The notes below the pieces were generated by a model that worked only from the letters and a program-made list of their open reading frames with translations, searched no databases and was not told the origin of the DNA. A program made the translations under genes and the position numbers. Shown piece after piece: positions 8,896 through 20,223 of a DNA stretch of 64,000 nucleotides. Every line of letters starts with the position of its first letter. Within the stretch, counting starts at the first letter, position 1. The DNA comes from Zizania palustris. Its lineage: Eukaryota; Streptophyta; Magnoliopsida; Poales; Poaceae. The stretch is taken from assembly GCA_019279435.1 (NCBI GenBank), contig JAAALK010000289.1, forward strand, positions 27,024,603-27,088,602, read 5' to 3'.

Positions 8896-11646
8896 ATGAC
8901 GTCCCCTGGCAAGGTCCCGTCCTTGGAAGCCTATGGCTATAACTATTGGAAGACTCGCATGCGAGCCTATCTTATGAGCCAGGGTTCGGACATATGGGAC
9001 ATTTGCGTTCACACCACGTTTGTCATTTTGCCAGTTACTGAGCAAGGTACTGCTGGTATCATTGCTCAGCATCTGAGCAACAGTAAGGCTGTGAACATTT
9101 TGTTTTCTGGCTTAGGTCCCACTGAGTTTGAGCGTGTGAGTCATCTCTCCACTGCGAGAGAGATCTGGGCTACCCTCAAGGCACACCATGAGGGAACAAC
9201 ACAGGTCAAGGCTCGGCTCTATCAGACCTACCGGCGTGAATATGAGAATTTCACACAGAAGCCGGGTGAATCTGTTGAGGCTTTGTTTGGTCGTTTTCAG
9301 TCGATCATTAACAAGCTTCGGGACAACAAGGCTGAGGGTGCTCAGTTAGTCTCAGATCACGAGCAGGCGCTCAAGGTTCTCCATACCTTGGACCCAAAGA
9401 TCTGGGAGATCAAGGTATCCTCTATCGTTGAGAGTACTTCTTACGATACCTTGACCATTTCTGAGTTATTTAGCAAGCTGAAGGCCACTGAGGTAGATAT
9501 CCAGCTGAGATCAAATCTCACTGGTTCTGGATCAAAATCCCTGGCCCTTGCTACACCTTCTGTTGATCCCACTGCTGTGAGCTGTGCTGGATTATCTTTG
9601 ATGTCTATCACTGAGGACCAGCTTGAGTCCTTGGGAGATGATGATTTGTGTCTGTTTAACAACCGGGTGCGTCGTGTCTATGACAAGAGAATGTTCAAAA
9701 GACACGGCACAAAATCCGGATGCTTTGAATGTGGTGATCCAGGACACTTCATCGCCGACTGCCCCAAGCGCAATGGATACAACAAGGGCACCGGTGGCAA
9801 CTTCCACGACTCCGGCAAGCATGAGAGCCCCTCCTTCATCAAGGGAAAGCCGAAGACTCGTTTCTTCAAGAAGGCCCTGAAGGACTACCGGCGAGAGAAC
9901 AAGAAGCGCGACAAGGCCTTCTTCGCCGAGATGGAGAAGAGCTACTCCAAGTGATCCACGTCTTCTTCCTCTTCATCGAGCTCAAGCGATGAGGAGATCA
10001 CCGTCAAGAAGGGGAAGGACAAGGATGATCCGGCGGGCCTTTGCTTCATGGCCTTCGGAGACAAGCCGAAGAGCCGCTCACACCAGCGCTGAAGATCCCG
10101 CAAGAGCTTCTGTTCTATGGCTCTTGGGGATAGAGAAGAAAAGAGCTCCTCCGACGACTCCGACGACGACGACAACAAGGTATCATCCTATGAGCGCGAA
10201 ATAGTTGATTTACTTGAGAGCAATCATCAGGAGTTGAGATATCGGGAAAAACTGCTTAGGGGGGCTAAGAAGAGGATAGATGAGTTAGAGAGTGAGCTTG
10301 CCGTGGCCAGCGGTAGAATTGAGAGTCTATCTTCTTCCCCCTGCTTGGGTGATAGCAGTGAGTGCCCTAAGTGTGAGGTGCTTCTGTGTGACCTGTCGAC
10401 TCTGAAGTCCAGGTACACAGAAAGGGTTGATGAGAGGGACGCTTTGGCCACTGAGCTTGAAAGCGCTCAGCTGGAGCTGAAAGATGCTCAAGCCACTGTC
10501 GTCGCACCCTGTGTTGATTGCCCATCTCATTTAGCTGCCTTAGCTGAGCTGAAATCCAAGGGTAATGAACATTTGGGTGATTTGGAGAGGTTGAGAGCTG
10601 AGCTTGCCCAGACTAGGCTAGAGCTTGAGACACTGTCAGTTCCACCCATTGTCTGTGAGAACTGTTTGTCTCTTAGAATGGAGTTGATCAAGCTAAAAGC
10701 CTGGAAGTCTGTCCAAGTAGAGAGTGAGTGTGAGACCTGCTTGTCTCAGGTGGAGGTTCTAGCTTCCTTGAGAGAGGAGCTAGCAGATTCTCAGAATGAG
10801 AACTTTTACCTCCGTTCTATCCTGAGTTGGATCAGTGCCAGAGAGCCACAACTCGGCATGATGATCCAGCAGTTCAAAAGGCAGGATGGGTTTGGAGTAG
10901 GGTACACCTACACCAAGGCTGACTTTGAGAGTGCCATTAGCAGGGCAGTGGAGTGGAGTAAAATGACTCCAGAACAGAGGTATCCCAAGACTCACTCCAC
11001 TGAGTCTTCCCAGGCTTGTCAGCCCAAGGATGGAGTGATCCATGAACCATCTAAAGCTCCACCCAAGAAACCTATCTGGGTTCCGAAGCCCAAAAATCTC
11101 CACACTTCTCTTGATTCTCTTCCTGGACCCTCTCAACCCAAGAAGACAACACTAAACACCACTAAGCCCAAACAACCCAAGCCTCAACCACATCCCAAGA
11201 AGCCCACCTATCATTGTGAGTAGTGTCAGAGAGACGGGCATCTTGCGGAGTTCTGCTTCAGGAGGAAGCGGGTTGAGAGAGTAGAGAGGGCTTGTAGTGA
11301 TCAGGAGCAGTTCTACCAGCAGGGTGGTAGACTGCGTGTTCCTCGGCGCGGGGAGAGGCTGGAGGCCAGGCCGCGTCGTTTAGGTGGTGGTAGAGGAGAC
11401 GGTTTTCTTGCCCGTGCTCCAGTTGGTGGTGTTCGTTCCGGCAGATTTCCAGACCGTGTTGGCTACGGTTCTGGACCTCGTGGCCGCAGGATTAGGAAGA
11501 ACCGAGGACCGCGCCTTGAGCCGCGTTTTGGTCCAAACTATTTTGATGGTTTTCGCTTTCCATCTTTTGAGCAGATGGCTCGACACTGGTTTAGTTCTTT
11601 TGCTAAACCTGGTGCCGGACCATTTGCTCCCACTTACAGACACTGA
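8896..11646 (+). pseudogene. gag: gag of copia A with three in-frame stops
   Basis: The start chosen is ATG 8896, the first methionine with copia gag similarity (an upstream GTG at 8890 is in frame). The N-terminal half is a copia capsid-type gag (SREIWATL-like block, PGESVEALFGRF). A CCHC zinc knuckle follows at residues 276, 279, 284 and 289. Then come a Ser/Asp/Lys-rich segment, a long Glu/Leu-rich region likely to form coiled coils (about residues 430-660), a Pro/Lys-rich stretch and a second CxxCxxxxHxxxxC knuckle. In-frame stops: TGA 9952, TGA 10090, and TAG 11221 inside the second knuckle; the frame ends with TGA 11644. No frameshift was found within gag. At about 916 codons it is large, as expected for Sireviruses. 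Gag would form the particle and bind element RNA. Confidence 0.85.
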
Positions 11647-14600
11647 TTGTGCAGGACCGGGGACTGGAGGATGTTTGGATCATGGACTCAGGATGCTCTC
11701 GCCACATGACGGGACATCACAGATGGTTCTCCAGTCTCACTCCCCCGAGCTCCAAAGAATATATCACGTTCAGGAACAGCGGTCAAGGGAAAGTAAGTGG
11801 CATAGGCTCAATACGCATTTCAGATCATTTCTCTTTAAAGAATGTTGCTTTGGTTAAAAATTTGAACTTCAACTTGATTTCTGTTTCGCAACTTCTTGAG
11901 GATGGTTTGGAAGTACGTTTTAAGAGGGGCAATTCTTCTGTGGTTGATTCTAGAGGGTCTTTGGTTTGTCAGATTTTACCTTTCGGTAAAATTTTTCGAA
12001 TTGACTTCTCTAGTTCTTTTGGCCCTTCTCGCTGTTTGATTGCTGGATCTTCTTCTGAGCTCTGGAAGTGGCATAGGAGGTTAGGTCACTTGAGTTTTGA
12101 TCTGCTAGTCAGGTTAAGCTCTATGGACCTCATCCGAGGTTTGCCCAAGCTTAAAATGGAGAAGGATCTAGTTTGTCATCCCTGTCGTCATGGGAAAATG
12201 GTTGCCGCTTCTCACTCACCTGTGACTCAGGTGATGACTTCTTATCCGGGCGAGCTTTTACATTTGGACACTGTAGGTCCAGCTCGGGTACGCTCAGTCG
12301 GTGGGAAGTGGTATGCACTTGTAATTGTTGACGACTTTTCTCGATTCTCGTGGGTTTTCTTTTTGGAGTCTAAGGATGAAACTTTTCAATTAGTCCATGA
12401 CCTGATTTTGAAGCTGAAGAATGAGAACAATGGTCGGATGCGAGCAATTCGCTCCGACAACGGCTCTGAGTTCAAGAACTCTCAGTTCGTCAGCTTCTGT
12501 AGTGATCAGGGTCTGGACCATCAGTTTTCTTCTCCTTACACTCCCCCACAGAACGGCGTTGTGGAACGAAAAAACCGCACGCTAGTTGAGATGGCCAGGA
12601 CGATGCTCGATGAGCACAGGACTCCTAGGTGTTTTTGGGCTGAAGCCATGAACACGGCTTGCTATCAGGCCAACCGCATTTTTCTTAGAGCTTACCTTGG
12701 TAAGACATCATATGAATTGCGGTTCGGCAGACAGCCCAAGGTGAGCCACTTGCGAGCGTTTGGCTGCAAGTGCTTTGTGCTCAAGAAGGGAGGGCACTTG
12801 GACAAGTTTGAGTCTCGTTGCTGGGATGGTGTTTTTCTTGGCTACGCTTTGCATTCTCGAGGTTTTCGTGTTTGGATTCTCGAATCCCAGCTGCTTGTCG
12901 AGACCTGTGAGGTTTCATTTGATGAGTCCTTGCCTTCTTTGAGTCCTTCTTTTGAGCTTTCTGGTGATGATGAGCTCGGAGAGTCCATCTTTGAGGAAGA
13001 TGAGGATACTCCAGCTGCTGATGAGGGTGGGCCTTCTGCATCCCCCGCAGAGTCCACACCTTCTGAGACTTCGACTGATGATGAGGGCGGACCACTGATC
13101 ACTTCTTCCACTTCGATTGAGCCCCCTCAGTCGAGTCCAGAGGTGCCTGTTGCTGACTCCGGTGAGGTGACTTCAGATCACCAGGGAACCCGAGCAGTTC
13201 AGCGTGATCATCCCTCAGAGCTCATCATTGGTGATTTGACTGAGAGAACTTTGCGTTCTTCTGCCTCTCTTGCTGTGTTTGCTGAATCTGCGTTTGTTGC
13301 ATCTTTTGAGCCCAGAGATGTTTCTCATGCTCTTTCTGATTCTAATTGGATTAATGCTATGCAAGAAGAGCTTGAGAACTTTGTCCGCAATCGGGTTTGG
13401 ACACTAGTTGAGCCGCCACCAGGATGCAACCCCATAGGCACCAAGTGGGTGTTCAAGAACAAGCAAGGTGAAGATGGGGTTGTGTTGCGCAACAAGGCTC
13501 GACTAGTTGCCCAGGGTTATTGCTAGAAGAAAGGTATTGACTTTGAAGAAACCTTCGCTCCTGTTGCCCGTCTTGAGTCCATTCGTATTCTTCTAGCTTT
13601 TGCCGTTTCAAAGGGTTTTAAGCTTTTTCAAATGGATGTAAAGAGTGCTTTTCTGAACGGGTACATATAAGAGGAGGTTTATGTTAGGCAACCCCCCGGC
13701 TTTGAGAACCCTAAGTTTCCTCGACATGTTTTTAAGTTGCACAAAGCTTTATACGGGTTGAAGCAAGCCCCCAGGGCTTGGTATGACCGGTTAAAGCAAT
13801 TTTTGTTGGGGAAGGGCTTTGTGATGGGTTCTGTGGACAAAACTCTCTTTCTGCTCAGAGTTGCTTCAGACTTCTTAGTTGCTCAGATTTACATGGACGA
13901 CATTATTTTTGGCGGTACTACTAATGATCTTGTGTCCAAGTTTTCTGAGCAGATGCACAGTGAGTTTGAGATGAGACTCATGGGTGAGCTCAAGTACTTC
14001 TTAGGGCTCCAGATCAAGCAGACCAAGGACGGCACCTTCATCCACCAAGGTAAGTACACTCGTGATATGTTAAAGAAATTTGACTTTGGTGGTGAATTGA
14101 AGCCGCAGATGACCCCAATGGGCACTTCTGGGGGTTTGGACAAGGACGAGAGCGGTGTCAAGGTCAATGAGAGAGAGTTTCGAGGGATGATCGGTTCGCT
14201 GTTGTACTTAACGGCAACAAGACCGGACATACAGTTCGCCGTGGGACTTTGCGCGCGTTTTCAGTCTTCTCCACGCGCGTCTCACCGGCAGGCTATCAAG
14301 CGCATTTTCAGGTATCTCACCTATGCGCCTGATCTTGGTCTTTACTATTCAGCATCATCATCTCTTGATTTATCTGGCTTTTCGGACGCTGACTTTGGTG
14401 GGTGCCGGTTGGATCGCAAGTCGACTTCCGGTACTTGCCAGTTTCTCGGTTCCTCTCTTGTCTCTTGGTCTTCTCGAAAGCAATCTGGAGTTGCTCTTTC
14501 GACCACAGAGGCTGAGTACGTAGCTGTTGCTAGCTGCTGCTCACAATTGGTTTGGATGATTTCCACTCTACGAGATTTTGGGTTGTTCTTCCCTACCAGG

Positions 14601-14840
14601 GTTCCATTGTTTTGCGACAGCACTAGTGCTATTAGTGTAGGGAAAAACCCATGTCTCCATTCAAAAACCAAACATATTAATGTGCGTTTTCACTTCTTGC
14701 GGGATCAATATGAGAAAGGTGTCATTGACCTTGTTCATGTTGATACCCATCATCAGTTGGCTGACATTTTCACCAAACCCCTAGATCAGTCTACATTTGA
14801 GCGTTTACGAGGGGATTTGGGTGTTGTATATCCTTTTTAG
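11647..14840 (+). pseudogene. pol: pol of copia A (PR-INT-RT-RH) with two in-frame stops
   Basis: Domain order is that of copia. Protease DSG in WIMDSGCSRHMTG (Asp codon 11685). Integrase zinc-binding region (H...H and CHPCRHGK around 12080-12190). Integrase core D, D, E at codons 12267, 12456 and 12564. Acidic linker (about 12950-13230). RT with YMDD at 13890. RNase H with DADFGG, TEAEYVA and FCDSTSA. Stops: TAG 13524 and TAA 13668, both in RT before the catalytic site. The gag frame ends at 11646 and the pol frame is offset by one base from it, unlike in element B. The protein would make and integrate cDNA; this copy cannot without suppression of the stops. Confidence 0.88.
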
Positions 14841-15190
14841 GATATCTTGCGTCAGTTTTTCTTTCTTCTTTACTCTTTTCTTGAGTCTTTTTGTGTGTGT
14901 TCATACCTTGCATATTCATATATCACACTTTAGAGATGCTTCTGTTATATGATTGAACTGCTTTACTTATTCTAGCTGGTACATGCTTTTGATTACTTGT
15001 CAATGACCATGCTTTGGTTCAGTTCACTTGATATGTCTGATATCTGTCATATGCATGGCTTTTATGCTTTAAACTTGAAAAATGATCACCATTGCTTCCG
15101 GTAACTAGCATGTGTAGGCTGAGTGCTTTTGTTATCTGTTACATGCCTTGTAGCTAGTTCATCACATAGATGCAGATATGCAACTTGGAC
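14841..15190 (+). other. 3' UTR remnant of copia A
   Basis: AT-rich non-coding sequence after the pol stop, without any polypurine tract. It ends where similarity to the integrase of gypsy F begins (CACTTCGC at about 15191). In element B the corresponding region is about 1.2 kb and ends in many G-rich purine tracts, so here most of it and the whole 3' LTR are missing. Confidence 0.75.
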
Positions 15191-15745
15191 ATCACTTCGC
15201 TAGGGGCTTTATTGGCCTAAAATAGTAGCTGATGCGAAGAGCTTGGTCTGTACTTGACAAGGATGTCAGTGGATGGGACGAAGGAGTCATCGCCCACCAA
15301 CAGCCTTCAAGTCATAGCTCCAGTATGGCCCATGGCCAGATGGGGCATGGATCTTATTGGTCCCTTCCGAGCAGCAAAAGGAAATTTGATGTTCGTAGTG
15401 GTAGCAATTGAATACTTTTCAAAGTGGGTCGAAGCAGAGCCCCTAACAGCTATCACTTCGAACAATGTACAGAAATTTTTCTGGAAGAATATCATTTGCC
15501 GGTTCAGAGTGCCTAGACAACTCACAGTTGACAATGGAACACAATTCGACGCAAAACCTTTCAAGAAATTTTGCGAAGATCTAGGCATCCAGCTATGCTT
15601 TGCTGCAGTGCGACACCCTCAGTCTAATGTTGCTGTAGAAAGAGCTAATGGTAACATTTTGTCAGGGCTAAATCGAAGGATAGTAGGATTGGCAAAAGGA
15701 CTCTGGACCGAAGAACTTCCGAAGATTTTGTGGTCCATTCGGACC
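15191..15745 (+). pseudogene. int: Integrase of gypsy C, N-terminal and core part
   Basis: From 15254 a clear frame encodes a gypsy integrase core: GMDLIGPF (first Asp codon 15350), TVDNGTQFD (second Asp codon 15530) and VERANGN (Glu codon 15638). Upstream, 15191-15253 matches the zinc-binding region of F's integrase but carries stops and a frame change. The frame ends artificially at 15745/15746 where copia B is inserted after the codons for WSIR. The rest of the domain resumes at 26550. Confidence 0.88.
15741..15745 (+). repeat. Left target-site duplication of copia B
   Basis: GGACC just before TGAGAAACC; the same five bases follow the 3' LTR at 26550-26554. Five base pairs is the usual length for copia elements. 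Confidence 0.95.
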
Positions 15746-15814
15746 TGAGAAACCAAGGGTGGTTTCGGTGTTGTGATGAGTGATTGACAGACTTTTACCC
15801 TCTGTTCGAAGGGT

Positions 15815-15886
15815 ACCTCCGAAGGGGCTTCGGAGGTGGTACCTCCGAAGGGTGTTCGGAGGTGGTTCACCGAAGTGTGTTCGGTG
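15815..15886 (+). repeat. Three tandem palindromes in the B 5' LTR
   Basis: Two 23-base units with ACCTCCGAA / TTCGGAGGT arms (15815-15837, 15841-15863) and a CACCGAA / TTCGGTG unit (15868-15886). The 3' LTR repeats this at 24642-24664, 24668-24690 (one arm base changed) and 24695-24713. Confidence 0.9.
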
Positions 15887-16963
15887 TTTGCTTGCTGCAG
15901 CTGTGCAGCGGAGTGTGTCTGTCGGAGGGGTCCGGCAGTACACGATGACTGGGTTCGTACCGATGGCTTCGGTACTTTGGGCGGTACAACGGAGTGTGTA
16001 CCTAAGGTTGCTAACCCGGAGAGGTCTCCGGAGTACTGGATACACTTGTTTGCTTGTATGTGGTGCGCAGGGACTTCGGAGGCGACGGACAAGGTTCGAG
16101 CCAGGTGAACCTGGGTCAAGCGGGAGGCTTGATGCCAGGGGAGCGGGGAGCTCCGTCACGGTGGCTGCGAAGGTGGTCCGGGTCGGTCCTCGGGTCGAGG
16201 CGTGCCAGGTGAAGGCAGAGAGTGCGGAGCGTGGCTCCGGCTGGGCGAGGCACTTCGAAGGTACTCCGGATGGAGTGACTTCGGAGTCGGATGGAACAAG
16301 TCCTCTGCGGAGGCAAGTTGTTCGAAGTGTGCTCCGGAGGGAGACACTCGAAGGTGCCCGACGAAGGTCTCAGAAGTCAAGGCGCATCGAAGGCATGGTC
16401 CGGGTGAGGCTCGTCGAGGAGTGTGCTCGGGAAGAGGCACTGCGACGAAGTGCTCATGGAATGCTTCATGCGGAGGCCTTGGACGAAGGAGGGACTTCGA
16501 AGGGTGGTACTCCGAAGGTGGGGCTTCGGAGTGAGGATGACTTGTGGTGCTTCGGCCATGCATGGCTTCGGTACACGGACGGACGGTGTTCGAGCTGGGA
16601 GTAGCTGCGAAGCCGTGGTGATCCACTCCGGAGGTGGTGGTGAGAAGGCCCAAGGGCTTTGACGGCTTCGGCTCAAAACCGTCACTGTATCGAAGGACTT
16701 CTTCGGTGGAGCAAAGGCCAACTGGCTGCAGGCTTCTCGCCGAAGCTACCGCACCCTCCGGTGCGAAGGGAGGTTCCAGAAGTCAACACTGTAAAGGCTG
16801 ACACTGTCTGTTCTGAAAAAGGCTGACATTGTCCCCTCTGCAGCTGACAGAGAAGCCTCCAGAATAAAGGTGGACTACCTTTTGTACCCCTTAGTTCTGT
16901 AGAGACAAAATGAATGTAAACCCTAGGGGTAGCGTAGTCAATTCCTTTGGATGAACTGTGGGC

Positions 16964-16971
16964 TATAAATA
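16964..16971 (+). promoter_or_regulatory. TATA box of the B 5' LTR
   Basis: GGGCTATAAATATGG, repeated at 25818-25825 in the 3' LTR. It would drive the full-length transcript of B. Confidence 0.7.
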
Positions 16972-17697
16972 TGGGGGCTCGGTAGGTAACATTTAACACT
17001 TTGAGCATTTACTGTTGAGCTCCTGTACACACAGACCTCGCTGGTTTTCATCCAGAGTTCAATATATTTTGTGTTCCTTGTTCAAGCGGCGAAGCCCTGC
17101 TTCTCTGTGCTTTTGCTTGAGCTCGCTTTACATACCTCGCTAGTCTTAGTGCACCGAAGCTTGTTTAGGCGAAGGGTGTTTTTCTCGCGAAGTGTGTTTT
17201 ACAGTGTGCTGTCGCTCTGTGTAACACGAGGCAAGACCTCGCTGCTTACTAGCGAAGCCCTGTTCATTTCCCGTAGTGCTTCTTGTGCCGAAGCCCTTAG
17301 CGTAGTCCGTTTTGTGTGCGTGTAGACCTTCGCATACGAAGCCCAGCACCAATTGCTGTCGCCAAGTACTTGGTCGAAGTCCTCAGAGGGCTGTCCACTC
17401 TTGCGAAGGGTGAAGTGCGAAGCCTGCTCGAAGCACCTCGTGTGCGGAGCCTGCACTGACTTAGCAGAGTAGATTTTCGAGGGTTGTTCGTGGAGCGAAG
17501 TCTTCTTGGCTTCGAACTTTTGCTCCTGCTAAGCCTGTGTTCGGAGCTGTCGAAGTACCTCCGAACCAGACCTTCGAAGGCAGTGTTCGAAGCCTGTTCC
17601 GCAGAAGACAGAACAGAACCGAAGGCTAAGTTTTTAGCCCGAAATTTTAAAAGCTCCCATTCACCCCCCCTCTGGTCGCCGTTTCCGGTCCAACAAT

Positions 17698-17709
17698 TGG
17701 TATCAGAGC
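17698..17709 (+). other. Primer binding site of copia B
   Basis: TGGTATCAGAGC two bases after the LTR end, for initiator tRNA-Met. Confidence 0.97.
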
Positions 17710-17760
17710 TTGGTTAAGATCACCAGTTGACCTTAACCGGTTTTGTGATCTGTTGGCGAC

Positions 17761-20223
17761 ATGGATAGAGGCAGTAAAATTCCTCTGTTCGATGGGACAG
17801 ATTTTGCATACTGGAAGGTGCGCATGGAGGCTTACTTGTTAAGCCAAGGAAATGCAATTTGGGAGATTGTGGACTCACAATACTCCATCCCTGATACCCG
17901 CACCACTCAAACTGAAAAAGATCAGTATATTGCCAATTCAAAGGCAAGGAACATATTGTTCATTGGTCTGAGTCGGAGTGAGTTTGATAGGGTGCAGCAC
18001 CTTAGGACTGCTAGGGAGATTTGGACAACACTCACTGTCTTTCATGAGGGCTCTGCTCAGATTAAGGCCAGGCGCCAAAGCACCTACAATCAACAGTATC
18101 AGCTGTTTGTGCAGGCACCTGGTGAATCTATAGATGCCATGTTTTCTCGATTTGACGCGATAGTGAGTAACTTGCGATCCAACGGGACGCTTGCTTACAG
18201 TGATCACGATAGGGCTATCAAGCTTCTCTATGCTCTTGACCGTAGCATATGGGAAGTGAAGATATCCAGCATTGAGGAATCCACAGGCTATGACACATTG
18301 ACCTGTGACGAACTCTTTAGCAAGCTGAAGTCCACAGAGATTGCCAAGGCATCTCTTGCTGTGCACAGAAGCTCTTTGCCACAGCCATTGGCATTTGTTT
18401 CTAGCACTAGCCGTGGCACCACTACAGAACCAAGCACATCAGGCACTTGTGTTCTTGCAGATGGTTTTGCTTTGTCCTCCCTGGTCTCCGTCACAAAGGA
18501 GCAGGTGGACACTCTAGCTGATGATGAGCTTGCTCTCATTGCCCGGAGGTTCACTCGCTTTCATCATGAGAGACGGGATCAGAGGAGAAGTGGTTTTAGT
18601 GGCTGCTATGAATGTGGCGACACCTCTCACATTAAGGCCAATTGCCCCAAGGTCAAAAAGAGAGATGAGAGTGAACGCCCCAAATACCACAAGAAGGAGA
18701 GGAAACCCTTTGTGAAGGGCAAGCGCGGCAAGATGGCTAAGAAAGTAGCTAAGGCTGCTTCCAGAGCTTTTGTTGCTGCTCTCAGCGACATCGACACTTC
18801 CTCAACTGAGGAGTCGAGCTCTGAGGAGGAGGAGTCCCCAAGGAAGGAGGACAAGAAGGACAAGAAGGGACGTGACTTCACCGGCCTCTGCTTCATGGCC
18901 GACAGCGATCACAGCGGCGATGAGCTTGACTCATCTGAGGTAAACCTATCATCTGACCAGCTTCTAATTAAATTAGATGAGCTAAATGAAGTAGTGCTTG
19001 GTCAGGATAGATTACTTGTGCAAGCTGCTAGAGAAAGAAAAGACCTTAGACTTAGGCTAGAAAACATTACTACTGAATATGCCATGCTTAAGTCTAAAAT
19101 TGATGATGCTGAATGTGAGTCCTGTTCTGTTGTCATGGGTGAGCTTGCTCAGTTGCGTTCTGTTCATGCTCAAACTCTTTCTGAGCTTGAGACTGCACAG
19201 AAGCAGCTTTTGGAGGTGGATTCTAGACCTCATGATGTTATTGATTGCATGAACTGCTCTTTATTACGCGATAGCATTAATTTACGTGATAAGCATGTTC
19301 ATGATTTGGAGGCTTGATTGGAGAGGGCCGGTAGTTCTAAGGATGTGCAACCTGTTTGTGACACTTGCATCACCCTTAAGGACCAGCTAGGCACTGTTAG
19401 AGAGCGAGCTGAAAACCTCATGTCTGAAAATGAATACCTCCTTTCCGTGGTTAATAAATGCACTGAGGGAAAGGGTAGGATGGATTTGCTCTTGGCCAAG
19501 ACCAAGTTGTGTGCTGACAGAGCCGGGGTAGCTCTAGGTTTGGGTTTTGAGAGGATAGCTTCAGACAGTAAGACCAAAACTGTTTTTACCTCTCCCACCA
19601 CCCTAGAGAAAGAGAGAGCTCTGTTGGACACCCCATCAGCCAAAAAGCCTACCCATCCACCAAAGAAAACCACTCCTCCTACCAAGAAAAATCCTCCCAA
19701 GAAAACCACTCAAAAGAAACCCAAGGAGCCTGTGAGAGTTGCTCCTGTGACCCATGAGAGTGCCCCCAGGAGAGTGTTTCATTGTTCTTATTGTCAGCGG
19801 GCGGGTCATTTGATTGGTTTCTGTTTCCGTCGCATCAAGGATGAGCGACGTGCACAGGCGATGAGCTATCAGGACATGCATTACCCATCTTTAGGTATGC
19901 ATAAGTCTGAGTATTACTCTCGTCCTGTTTTCGAGGCTCCTCGTGCTTCTCGGAGAGGTTTTGCTCCTCGAGGTGTTCACCATGTTCCATATGGTGGTAG
20001 ACCTCGGGCGAGTAGCTTTGTACCTCGTCAGAGTAGGAGACCTCGACATGCTTTGCGTTCTTTGCATGTAGGTAGACCTCGCACTTCGCATCATTCTGAT
20101 TTTCATGTGCGTAGACCGTCTGCTTTTACTGTGCCTACTACTCGTGTCACTCAGTGCTGGATGCCTCGCCATTATTTTACTCACCCCAGCACTGAGCGAT
20201 CGAGACGTTTTTATCATGTGTAG
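17761..20223 (+). pseudogene. gag: gag of copia B with one internal stop
   Basis: Begins at ATG 17761, 66 bases after the LTR. The N-terminal capsid-type domain has the blocks LFDGTDFAYWKVRM and PGESIDAMFSRF. Zinc knuckle 1 is at residues 282, 285, 290 and 295. A basic and Ser/Glu-rich segment follows. A long Leu/Glu-rich region (about residues 395-590) is likely coiled coil. Then come a Lys/Pro/Thr-rich stretch, zinc knuckle 2 (CSYCQRAGHLIGFC, codon 675 onwards) and an Arg-rich tail. TGA 19315 at codon 519 breaks it inside the coiled-coil region; a single CGA to TGA change would explain it. The frame then stays open to TAG 20221 and continues open into pol in the same frame. At about 820 codons it is Sirevirus-sized. 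Confidence 0.88.

Larger units (their letters stand above)
6097..15190 (+). mobile_element. Sirevirus-type copia A, 3'-truncated
   Basis: Order: 5' LTR (6097-8830), PBS, very long gag (8896-11646), pol in the copia order PR-INT-RT-RH (to 14840), about 350 bp of 3' UTR, then an abrupt switch to gypsy C. Integrase before RT is diagnostic of copia. The long gag with coiled-coil-like sequence and two zinc knuckles fits the Sirevirus lineage. The 3' LTR and polypurine tract are absent. It is inserted in gypsy D1 at 6096/6097; the duplicated target site cannot be checked because the right end is lost. Confidence 0.85.
15746..17695 (+). repeat. 5' LTR of copia B (1950 bp)
   Basis: Begins TGAGAAACCA and ends GGTCCAACA. 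Relative to the 3' LTR it lacks 27 bp after position 16239 (within GGCTCCGGCTG/GGCGAGGCAC); this deletion alone explains the length difference. U3 is rich in CTTCGGAGG-type motifs and carries three palindromes. The TATA box is at 16964. The part after the TATA box has many CGAAG motifs and ends with CATTCACCCCCCC. Confidence 0.95.

Noticed and set aside
12760..13111. Minus-strand ORFs in the acidic linker of A pol
   Set aside because: Shadows of the Ser/Glu-rich sense frame, whose sense strand has clear integrase and RT on both sides.
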